A stretch of DNA of 64,000 bases from DAXETY01 sp051155755 (GTDB lineage Bacteria > Desulfobacterota > Desulfobacteria > Desulfobacterales > SG8-13). The stretch is from the NCBI GenBank assembly GCA_051155755.1, contig DAXETY010000116.1, positions 6,214 through 70,213 on the forward strand, in the 5' to 3' direction. Numbering within the stretch: position 1 is the stretch's first letter; every line of letters begins with the position of its first letter. Shown here one piece after another: positions 1 to 8,359 of the stretch. Under the pieces are notes generated by a model that searched no databases, was not told where the DNA came from, and saw nothing but the letters and a program-made list of their open reading frames with translations. The position numbers and the translations under genes were made by a program.

Positions 1-300
1 CGTTTCAACAACATTCAGGCCGGTCATCCAGGGGCCTCACCGTGGACCGCACCGCTGGATGTGGACGATTTTCGCGGCTCGGTCCCGGCAGCAATAAAAT
101 CCGGCGGCGGATACGGCTGGGCCCCTCATCATCGGGAGGTCACCCGGAATTTACTGAGGGAAGCCCGCCGGCTGGGCCTTTCGGTGTACGTATGGACGGT
201 CGACGAACCGTCGGAGATGCAGCGACTGCTGGATCTCGGCGTCGACGGCATCATCACCAACCGTCCCGACATCCTGCTGCAGCTTCTGGAAAACCGCTAA
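1..300 (+). CDS. Glycerophosphodiester phosphodiesterase, C-terminal part (5' end outside window)
   Basis: Only the last 99 codons lie in the window; the frame is open from base 1, so the start is upstream. The readable part has the ending typical of the GDPD/UgpQ family: a WTVDEP segment (the W-T-V-(D/N) strand of the TIM barrel), an amphipathic stretch MQRLLDLGVDG, and the closing IITNRPD motif. Family members hydrolyse glycerophosphodiesters to glycerol-3-phosphate and an alcohol. The catalytic His and metal-binding Glu residues are in the missing N-terminal part, so activity cannot be judged. The stop is followed within 35 bases by a strong hairpin. The family call is firm and the exact substrate is unknown. 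Confidence 0.85.
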   Translation, partial: RFNNIQAGHPGASPWTAPLDVDDFRGSVPAAIKSGGGYGWAPHHREVTRNLLREARRLGLSVYVWTVDEPSEMQRLLDLGVDGIITNRPDILLQLLENR

Positions 301-332
301 ACGTCCCCTGGCTTGCAGCACCCTTCAAATAA

Positions 333-361
333 AAGAACAGGGCTGCAACGACCCTGTTCTT
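333..361. terminator. Bidirectional intrinsic terminator
   Basis: A perfect 10-bp stem (AAGAACAGGG/CCCTGTTCTT) with a 9-base loop lies between the end of the phosphodiesterase gene and the end of the convergent glutamate synthase-like gene. Read on the minus strand, the stem runs into a TTTTATTT tract. On the plus strand the T-run is weaker. It probably ends transcription from both sides. Confidence 0.75.
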
Positions 362-418
362 AATCCGTTAAAAGAATCGAGATTTGAAAATCTGGAACGC
401 TTCCATTCGGGCACACGG

Positions 419-434
419 ATTGGAGCGCTCCAAT
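419..434. repeat. Perfect 16-bp palindrome after glutamate synthase-like gene
   Basis: ATTGGAGCGCTCCAAT is self-complementary over all 16 bases and sits 7 bases beyond the stop codon of the minus-strand FMN glutamate synthase-like gene. It could form a cruciform or a second 3' hairpin ahead of the terminator at 333-361. No function can be assigned from sequence alone. Confidence 0.4.
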
Positions 435-440
435 TCGGGA

Positions 441-2024
441 CTATTCGTCGATGACCTTATAGGCCTCCTCCCGGTAGGCATCCATAATATATGGGATATG
501 GGTCACTTTGGCCGCTTCTTCGGTCAGACAGGCGATGTCCTTGCGGGTGATCAGGTGCGTGCGCCATTTGCGGGCCCCGGCCATCAACTGCTGCAGGCCC
601 ACCCGGATTTTTTCACAGGCGGTGAAAATACCCACGGCCCCCAGGGGAATGTCTTTCATGTCTTTGCCGTATTTGCTGCTCAGGGTTTCCCAGGTCACGA
701 AAATCTCTTCCACGCTGGTACCGTACTTTGAAACCGTCGAAGGCAGTCCGCCGTCTTCACCTTTGAGCCAGCGATCGATGTTTTTGCCGACCATGCCGGG
801 AATCATCAGCGCGCGGCCCATGCAAACCGCCTTGCAATAAGGAGCGCCCAGCGCCAGGGCCTTGAAGACGTGATCTTCGGAGGAAAATCCGCCGGCAAAA
901 GCGATGTCCGGAACCCAGGCGCCTTTTTTAGCCAGCCGCAGACAAAGTTCGTAGGCCATGGAGTGCAGATAGATGGATGGCACACCCCATTCGCTCATCA
1001 TTCGCCAGGGGCTCATACCGGTGCCGCCCGGCGCCCCGTCGATAGTCAGCAGACTGATCTTGGCATCCGAAGCCCAACGGATGGCCATGGCCAGCTCCCG
1101 CATCGGGTAGGCACCGGTCTTCAGGGTAACGCGTTTGGCCCCCAGCTTGCGAACCCGGTCCACCTCCCGCATGAAATCATCCTTGTTCAGAAAGCCCACC
1201 CGCGAATGGCGCTCGAACTCCTGGATGCCGCCGTCCTTGTAGGCCTTTTGGACATCCTTGTCCGACGGATCGGGGGTGACCAGGTAGCCGCGTTTCTGCA
1301 GCATCTGGGCTTCTTCGATGTCGCTGACCTTGATCTCGCCGCCGATACACTTGGCGCCCTGGCCCCACTTCAGCTCGATGGTTTCGACGCCGAGCTTCTC
1401 GATCACATATTCGCCCACCCCCAGGCGGGTGTCCTCGACGTTCAGCTGCACCATGATGTCACCGTAACCTTCCTGAAAGCGGCGGTACATTTCGACCCGC
1501 CGCCGCATTTCAGGCGAATCGGTGACCTTGCCGTTTTTGTCGAGTTTCAGCTCGGGATCGACGCCGCAGACGTTTTCACCGCAAACCAGGCTGATCCCGC
1601 TGATGGCGGCACCCACGGCAAAGTGATCCCAGTTGACCCGGGCGATCTTGGTGCTGCCCAGCGCACCGGTGAACATGGGGATCCGCATTTTGACCACGTC
1701 CCTTGACCCGTAATAGGCGGTGGTGCTGACCGTGGGAAAAATGGCGTGGTCCGGATCGGCCTCGATGCCCTCGGCGCCCATGGCGTATCCCATGATGTTC
1801 AGGTGGGAATAATCCACCGGATAGTCCTTGTCGGCGCCGGCGGTGATCGAACCGAACGGCATCGGATACAGCAGTTCACGGCCGCGGAAAGTGGACTTGA
1901 AAAGGTCGCAATTGCCCTTGCAGCCGTCGACACAGCGACTGCAGATCCCCGATTGGGGTGCAATGTTGCGCGAACGGTTCTTGGTTTCCAGGGCTTCGTT
2001 CGAGTTGGCACGGCTCAGATTCAT
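441..2024 (-). CDS. FMN-binding glutamate synthase-domain protein (GltB2/MgsC-like)
   Basis: This 527-residue protein belongs to the stand-alone FMN domain family of glutamate synthase (alpha subunit region 2), an FMN TIM barrel that in GOGAT uses ammonia and 2-oxoglutarate. Visible features are an N-terminal Cys cluster C28-x2-C31-x3-C35-x3-C39, suggesting an added Fe-S site, then the barrel with LKWGQGAKCIGGEIKVSD, TIDGAPGGTGMSP and AFAGGFSSEDHVFKALALGA. There is no amidotransferase domain and no GltD neighbour, so ammonia or electrons must come from elsewhere. MgsC of the N-methylglutamate pathway belongs to the same family, and a sarcosine-oxidase-type operon lies 33 kb away, but no link is shown. 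The upstream region holds an operator-covered promoter and a leader hairpin. Confidence 0.88.
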   Translation of the reverse strand: MNLSRANSNEALETKNRSRNIAPQSGICSRCVDGCKGNCDLFKSTFRGRELLYPMPFGSITAGADKDYPVDYSHLNIMGYAMGAEGIEADPDHAIFPTVSTTAYYGSRDVVKMRIPMFTGALGSTKIARVNWDHFAVGAAISGISLVCGENVCGVDPELKLDKNGKVTDSPEMRRRVEMYRRFQEGYGDIMVQLNVEDTRLGVGEYVIEKLGVETIELKWGQGAKCIGGEIKVSDIEEAQMLQKRGYLVTPDPSDKDVQKAYKDGGIQEFERHSRVGFLNKDDFMREVDRVRKLGAKRVTLKTGAYPMRELAMAIRWASDAKISLLTIDGAPGGTGMSPWRMMSEWGVPSIYLHSMAYELCLRLAKKGAWVPDIAFAGGFSSEDHVFKALALGAPYCKAVCMGRALMIPGMVGKNIDRWLKGEDGGLPSTVSKYGTSVEEIFVTWETLSSKYGKDMKDIPLGAVGIFTACEKIRVGLQQLMAGARKWRTHLITRKDIACLTEEAAKVTHIPYIMDAYREEAYKVIDE

Positions 2025-2080
2025 TTCCAGCTCCTCCAGGATTCCAGGGGTTTAAAACAGATGCTCGGTTTAGAATACAA

Positions 2081-2119
2081 AAAGGCGCCGACCCCACCGG
2101 TTGGGATCAAGACGCCTTT
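2081..2119 (-). terminator. Leader terminator/attenuator upstream of the glutamate synthase-like gene
   Basis: Read on the minus strand, AAAGGCG and CGCCTTT form the outer stem. A nested stem (GATCCCAACC/GGTGGGGTC, imperfect) lies inside, and TTTTTG follows directly. The element falls between the predicted promoter (2180-2208) and the ATG at 2024. It therefore looks like a conditional terminator in a leader of about 150 bases rather than the end of another gene. Nitrogen genes of deltaproteobacteria such as Geobacter are known to be controlled by antitermination at leader hairpins through ANTAR regulators. Applying that here is inference. Confidence 0.6.
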
Positions 2120-2179
2120 GTCTTTACGGCTGCCTTCCGCACGCCGTTGTACGGAAGCTCGCAATCGAAACGAGCAGTT

Positions 2180-2208
2180 TATTTAGTTTTACTAAACTAA
2201 AATGTCAA
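2180..2208 (-). promoter_or_regulatory. Promoter with embedded 20-bp palindromic operator
   Basis: On the minus strand TTGACA (2203-2208) and TAAATA (2180-2185) are separated by 17 bases. A perfect inverted repeat, TTTAGTTT-TACT-AAACTAAA on the plus strand (2182-2201), fills almost all of the spacer and overlaps the -10 box. Such placement is typical of a repressor site. The regulator is not recognisable. The transcript would start near 2172 and run through the leader hairpin into the glutamate synthase-like gene. Confidence 0.6.
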
Positions 2209-2678
2209 GGAGAAAAACGGCAAAAACGAATTGTCGGCCCGGTTGCAAACATTTTCCGCTTACTGCCCGGGTGGGCCGCCGTATTTATAATTGAAGGAAA
2301 TCAGTAAAACTAATGGGTGCCCATCACCTCTCGCTGGTTGAACGCGAATGAAGGCAACGTCGAACCGGATGGACCGTACACCGGACTTGGGTGGAATGAC
2401 CGTTGGGGAGTGCGTTGCGAAAAGAAACATCTAAATTGAGCGATTGTCGAGGTTGCCTTTCCAGTGAAATTGGCTCCGCATTTCACAGGGCACACAGATA
2501 CAAGGAAGAAGCGGTTGCGCGATATTCGTATATGCGCAACGGCTTCTGAGGCCGTAGATGCGGTAAGATCGGCAATCCCGTCCCCGCCGCTCTCACCTCC
2601 AGCTGCAATCCGGATGGAGGCAGCCTTTCCAGCCAACGGTCGAAACGGCTGCCGGCACTTTCAGGCAATTTCAGAGTT
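2209..2678. other. Intergenic stretch with no supported gene
   Basis: Reading frames here (for example one of 108 codons on the minus strand) lack family-like sequence, a ribosome binding site or convincing codon use. A second partial copy of the operator half-site (AAAACTAA, about 2305) is the only notable feature. Confidence 0.4.
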
Positions 2679-2966
2679 CTATTTGTAGTAGGTGATGGCC
2701 CGGCGAAAACTTTCGTCCACATCACCGATGTACTTTTCCAGCGTGGCGCGGATTTTTTCCACGCTGACGTCTTCCGCCCGGGAGATTTCCTTCAAATGGG
2801 CGGCGATCTTTTCCTTCAGCGTCAGGAACTCCTCGTAGGGCATCCCCAGGGCTTCGTCGAGACTGACCTTCTGTTTATCGGCTTTCTGTTTGAGTTCGCT
2901 GATGGTTTCATCGATGCGTTTGAGTTCCGACTCCATCTCCGATCTCAATTGCTCTCTGGCGTTCAT
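2679..2966 (-). CDS. Small coiled-coil protein of unknown function
   Basis: This is a 95-residue, highly charged, probably all-helical protein. The N-terminal half (residues 2-40: AREQLRSEME...RIDETISELKQKADKQK) reads as a heptad-containing coiled coil. The ATG at 2966 is preferred over upstream in-frame codons because AAAGGACG sits 5 bases ahead of it. The second half contains a LKEKIAAHLKEISRAEDVS segment and a final helix. No signal peptide, membrane segment or metal motif is visible. I do not recognise the family. It stands alone on the minus strand, upstream of nothing obviously related. Confidence 0.6.
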   Translation of the reverse strand: MNAREQLRSEMESELKRIDETISELKQKADKQKVSLDEALGMPYEEFLTLKEKIAAHLKEISRAEDVSVEKIRATLEKYIGDVDESFRRAITYYK

Positions 2967-3149
2967 GGCTGCGTCCTTTCGTTGACCGTTGCAAATACCC
3001 GCGATCGATGTCCGCCGCATCATACCACCGGGATGAACGGCATCAGGGTTTTTTGTTTGTTGTGCATACCAAAATAATCCTAAGTCGTCCACGACCGGTC
3101 ATCCATCCGGTAAAGTCCCTATTTGCATCCGAAAACCAAACCATTTGCA

Positions 3150-3881
3150 TCAGCGTCCCCTGCAGTAGTCCGAATAGTTGTGAAGGGCACTCAACCGGTC
3201 GTATTCTTTCAGAATCCGGCGGGCAACCGATTTGCCTTTCCGGAAAACGAAAATGGCCTTCACCTTCGTGAGCGTGTCGAGATCAATCCCGGAACGCAGG
3301 AAATCGAAAACCCCCGGCGAAAGCGTGAAGTCGGTCTTGTAGATCAGCCACAATACCCGGTAGGCGACGGCCGTCCGGGAATAAAACTGCCGGGTGTTGA
3401 ACGCCAGCCAACGGCGCTCGATATCGGCGATGGCACCCCGTTCAAACATTTCCCCGGCGCCGATGTCGTAGGCGACGGCATCGATGGTAAAATCGATGCA
3501 GGCAAGCAGATTTTCCAGATTCGGCGCCCATCCGTACTTTTTAAGCACGACGAAATCTTTCATCAGGCAAAGGTCAAAAGGGTATTTCGAATCGTGGGGA
3601 TGCCAGCGCAATCCACCCAGGTCGGTGGTTTCGAAGCGGTCGCCGGCCAGCTGAGGCTCCAGCGCACCCAGGGTTTCGACCCCTTCGATAAACAGGTCGA
3701 TATCTTTGACCTGAATTTGCCGCCCGTGGATTGCCCGGATGGCAATATCGCGAATGGCCCCGCCGACCAGATACACAACCGCACCGGCGCCGAGTGCCTG
3801 CCGCAGCCGCACAATTGAAATGTTCAACGAATCCTGACGGATAAAATTTTCGATCCAAACTGTCAGTGCCGCTTTATCCAT
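3150..3881 (-). CDS. Stand-alone poly(A) polymerase/CCA-transferase head-domain nucleotidyltransferase
   Basis: This is a 243-residue protein with the class-II CCA-adding/poly(A) polymerase head motif VYLVGGAIRD (about residues 36-45) followed by KDIDLF (59-64), where the two Asp residues would bind the catalytic metal ions. Full-length enzymes are over 400 residues with neck, body and tail domains. Here only the head and roughly one neck helix bundle follow, so this is a short, lone member, possibly not a tRNA enzyme. The start is uncertain: the ATG at 3881 has only a weak GGGTCGG upstream, and an in-frame TTG at 3959 would add 26 residues. It is transcribed divergently from ettA. Confidence 0.7.
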   Translation of the reverse strand: MDKAALTVWIENFIRQDSLNISIVRLRQALGAGAVVYLVGGAIRDIAIRAIHGRQIQVKDIDLFIEGVETLGALEPQLAGDRFETTDLGGLRWHPHDSKYPFDLCLMKDFVVLKKYGWAPNLENLLACIDFTIDAVAYDIGAGEMFERGAIADIERRWLAFNTRQFYSRTAVAYRVLWLIYKTDFTLSPGVFDFLRSGIDLDTLTKVKAIFVFRKGKSVARRILKEYDRLSALHNYSDYCRGR

Positions 3882-4022
3882 TGGATATACCGACCCGCCA
3901 ATTCCCTCCCGGTGGAACCATCTGGACAACAGCGATGTTTTTTGCGTATCTAGGGGCAACAGTTAAAATGAATCGTTTCGGTCTGAATCCATCCATCGTG
4001 CAATCCGGGAGGCACTGCTACC

Positions 4023-5711
<1,689 letters not shown>

Positions 5712-5819
5712 TGGCCGCCCGATCGACCGGAGAAAGTCCGACCCAAACTGAGCGTTTCAAATTTTCAAAATGCAGATTTTTGAGAAAATGCTCATATGCT
5801 TTGATAGACGGGTATTCGG

Positions 5820-7322
5820 CTAGGGATTTGCGACCGCCGCAACGGCGGCCATCTCGCCGTAGGTCAGGTTGATATCGAAGATCAGCGTGTGGCGGGCCGG
5901 TGCCGGCCCGTCGGCCCCTTCGATGTCGAAAGCCCGTAAATCGATTTGGAATCTTCCGTTGACCAGTAATTTGGGCAGACCATCCCGGCCGACGATGGGT
6001 TCGAATTCACCGGCGACCGCCAGCGGAACGGTGGTGCCTTTCAGGGTGAATTGGCCCTGAATGCCCGCCGGTGTGAGCCTTCCGTAGGCCAGCGGTCGGC
6101 CGTCTCCCTGAATGGAATCGATCGTGAACCGTGCGGTCGGGTATTTCCGGGTGTAAAGCATGACCGTTCCCCGGATCGCTTCGTCCAGGACGGCATTGCC
6201 CATGGTTACCGAGGAGCGGGTGTCGACTTCGACAAACCCGCGGGCACCGCTCAACTTCAGCCCCTCGCTCAAATGCAACTCTCCGGCAACGGCGGTTACC
6301 TCACCGGCATATTGATCCAGCGGAGCGGCAAAGCGAAACAGCAGCATGGGCGGATCGTCCGGAGCGGCGGCCTCCAGCGTCCAATCCTGCGGCAGGCTCA
6401 AATCCGCTGCAGCCGCCATGTTGCTGCGCGGCGGCTCCGGCGGCAGGTCCAGGTCCAGCGATGTCCACGAAACCTGCGGGGTGTCGGCGGGCACCGCAGT
6501 GAAACTGTCCCCGCTTTCCGGGTCGCGGATGTGGCGGGCCACTTCGGCCTCCATGACTCGGGCCGCCTCGCGGAACAGTGCCCGACGGTCTTTCCAGGGG
6601 CCGGTCAGGGGCGCCCGCTTTTTTTCGAAGATCGGTTCCTTGCAGTGAAACTGTGAGTATAGCGCCAGGGATAGAAACAGCGTGCCGTCTTCCGACAACC
6701 AGGGATAAAAATCCATGTAAAAACCCCGGTCGGCCCGCCCCAAATCGACACGGTCGCGAAAACGAAATTGCTCAAAGCCTTCCCGGATGCCGGACAGCGC
6801 CGTTTTCATGAACGCTTCGTGATCGTAGTCCGGAGGTGGAAACCCCGTGACGGCGGACACCTTCAAGGGAGCCCAGATCCGGGCCCGTCCCTGTTGCCAC
6901 ACGGGGATGTTGCCGCGCCGGTTGGGCGCATCGCCCTGAGGTACGTACCGCGAGGTTCGAATGAAATTGCGCATCCGGTCCAGCGTGGTGGTGCGGCCCT
7001 GATAAATGGAGCGTCCGCGATGGTTTTGATAGACCAGCAGCGGGGTGACCGCGATGTCCGCGGGCGCCTTTGGACCGGCATCCCGAACGATGACACCCAC
7101 CCCCATTTCCCGGGCGAGTTCGCGAACCTCCGGCAGCCGCTGCGTTTCGAAAACGGTTTCGACGCTGGAGGCGCCCGGTTGCAGAAAAACGATGAGTTGC
7201 TCGTAACCCTCGTCCGCCGTCGCACCGACCGTGGCAAGAAGTCCCCCGGCAAAAACCAGCACCCACATCGCGATGGACAGCCGGCGGTAGCGTGGCGGTT
7301 TGCTCCAGGATTTGATTTTCAT
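5820..7322 (-). CDS. Secreted protein with thioredoxin-like N-terminus and YceI-like C-terminus
   Basis: This is a 500-residue exported protein with a basic N-terminus and a hydrophobic core (WVLVFAGGLLATVGATA). Residues about 40-130 (QLIVFLQPGASSVETVF ... VTPLLVYQNHRGRSIYQGR) resemble a thioredoxin-like fold but without a CxxC pair. The middle section carries many aromatic residues. Residues about 310-495 match the YceI beta-barrel pattern (GFVEVDTRSSVTMGNAVLDEAIRG ... YPTARF ... GQFTLKGTTVPLAVAGEF). It lies 46 bases downstream of a plain YceI gene on the same strand and is probably cotranscribed. YceI-like proteins bind isoprenoid or fatty-acid-like lipids in the periplasm. The fusion suggests a lipid-carrier role, which is inference. 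Confidence 0.65.
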   Translation of the reverse strand: MKIKSWSKPPRYRRLSIAMWVLVFAGGLLATVGATADEGYEQLIVFLQPGASSVETVFETQRLPEVRELAREMGVGVIVRDAGPKAPADIAVTPLLVYQNHRGRSIYQGRTTTLDRMRNFIRTSRYVPQGDAPNRRGNIPVWQQGRARIWAPLKVSAVTGFPPPDYDHEAFMKTALSGIREGFEQFRFRDRVDLGRADRGFYMDFYPWLSEDGTLFLSLALYSQFHCKEPIFEKKRAPLTGPWKDRRALFREAARVMEAEVARHIRDPESGDSFTAVPADTPQVSWTSLDLDLPPEPPRSNMAAAADLSLPQDWTLEAAAPDDPPMLLFRFAAPLDQYAGEVTAVAGELHLSEGLKLSGARGFVEVDTRSSVTMGNAVLDEAIRGTVMLYTRKYPTARFTIDSIQGDGRPLAYGRLTPAGIQGQFTLKGTTVPLAVAGEFEPIVGRDGLPKLLVNGRFQIDLRAFDIEGADGPAPARHTLIFDINLTYGEMAAVAAVANP

Positions 7323-7368
7323 GGATCAACCATCCGGGTTGGCGATTCGAAACAAAAGGCTTTACCGG

Positions 7369-7959
7369 TTATTTTCGAATCACTTCGATGCTCACGGTGA
7401 TGTCGACTTGATCACTGACGCCGCTCAGCATGTAGTCCATTCCGAAATCACTGCGATTGATGGAGAAGCGGGTTTCAAACCCCCGACGGTAGTTCCCCCA
7501 GGGGTCCTTGCCGGCTCCGGTCTGCAATGCCTCGGCGCTGATCGTGCGCGTACGGCCCAGCAGGGTCAAAGCCCCGGTGACCCGGTAGGTGTCGTCGCCG
7601 ACTTTTTCAAATGAGCGGCTTTGAAACCGGATGAAAGGATGCTTTTCAACATGGAAAAAATCGGCACTGCGCAGGTGATCGTCCCGCTTGGTGACGAAGG
7701 TGTCCACATTTTTGGCTTCCAACTGGAGGGTGACCGCACTGTTCGAAGGCGAAGCTTCGTCGAACACCATGGTGCCGGTCAGTCCGTTGAATCGTCCGTA
7801 GGAATAACCGATCTCCAGATGTTTGACTCGAAACAGCACATAGGAATGCGCCGTGTCGATATTGTAGTTATCAGCGGCTGAAACCGTTGTCGGCCCAAGG
7901 GCGGTGACGACAAAAACAGCGAATGTCAGCAGTCGGATCAGGCAGCCTCTCTTTTGCAT
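7369..7959 (-). CDS. YceI family periplasmic lipid-binding protein
   Basis: This is a 196-residue protein of normal YceI length. It has a signal peptide (RLLTFAVFVVTALGPTTVSA, cleaved before residue 30) and then the family signature: YNIDTAHSYVLFRVKHLEIGYSYGRF, a TGTMVFDEA strand, HLRSADFFHVEKHPFIRFQS and the closing VTGALTLLGRTRTI block. AAGGAG lies 7 bases before the ATG. Family structures are lipocalin-like barrels holding a polyprenyl chain. It is the first gene of a two-gene unit with the larger YceI-domain protein that follows. The binding partner is unknown. Confidence 0.9.
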   Translation of the reverse strand: MQKRGCLIRLLTFAVFVVTALGPTTVSAADNYNIDTAHSYVLFRVKHLEIGYSYGRFNGLTGTMVFDEASPSNSAVTLQLEAKNVDTFVTKRDDHLRSADFFHVEKHPFIRFQSRSFEKVGDDTYRVTGALTLLGRTRTISAEALQTGAGKDPWGNYRRGFETRFSINRSDFGMDYMLSGVSDQVDITVSIEVIRK

Positions 7960-8043
7960 GGTGTGCTCCTTGGCTTATGCTCCGTCCGGTCCCGGTACGG
8001 AGCGGAAATCGGCACTGTATTTGAAGATTTTACACAACGCACC

Positions 8044-8187
8044 GTGAGTCAACAACCACTCGCAAAGCGGGTGGCTTGAATATTCTTCCTGCGGCACTCG
8101 ACGCGGGGCAAGAAAAAACAGAAGCACTTTTGTGCTTCGATGTTGAACTTGCACCGGGTGCATCGCACCCGGTTTGGGCAAGAATCA
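8044..8187 (+). repeat. Dispersed intergenic repeat, copy A
   Basis: About 144 bases closely related to copies at 29615-29756 and 56019-56150, all in the same orientation. It contains three potential hairpins: CCAC.../GGGTGG at the left, GAAGCAC-TTTT-GTGCTTC in the middle, and CGGGTGC-ATC-GCACCCG at the right. The blocks GGTGGCTTGAATATTCTTCC and TTTGTGCTTCGATGTTGAAC are nearly identical between copies. It lies between the 5' end of the yceI gene and the 3' end of the GH84-like gene. No coding capacity is convincing. Confidence 0.8.
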
Positions 8188-8359
8188 AAGAAAAAACGCC
8201 GCAACGGACCAACCGTTTTTACATGCGGCCGGTATCAACCGGCGCTTTCGATGCGTTTCAGACGGCGCCATCGGTGGGCGCACCGGTTTAATGGGTAAAC
8301 ATGAAAAACCAGATTTCAAGAGAGGAATGTTTCGGGTCCGGTTACGGCTGCAGCCGGTT

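Noticed and set aside
870..1706. A 278-codon frame on the plus strand
   Set aside because: It lies opposite the FMN glutamate synthase-like gene, with no ribosome binding site and low-complexity composition.
2310..2636. A 108-codon minus-strand frame in a gene-free gap
   Set aside because: Composition and the lack of a ribosome binding site make it look random; no motif.
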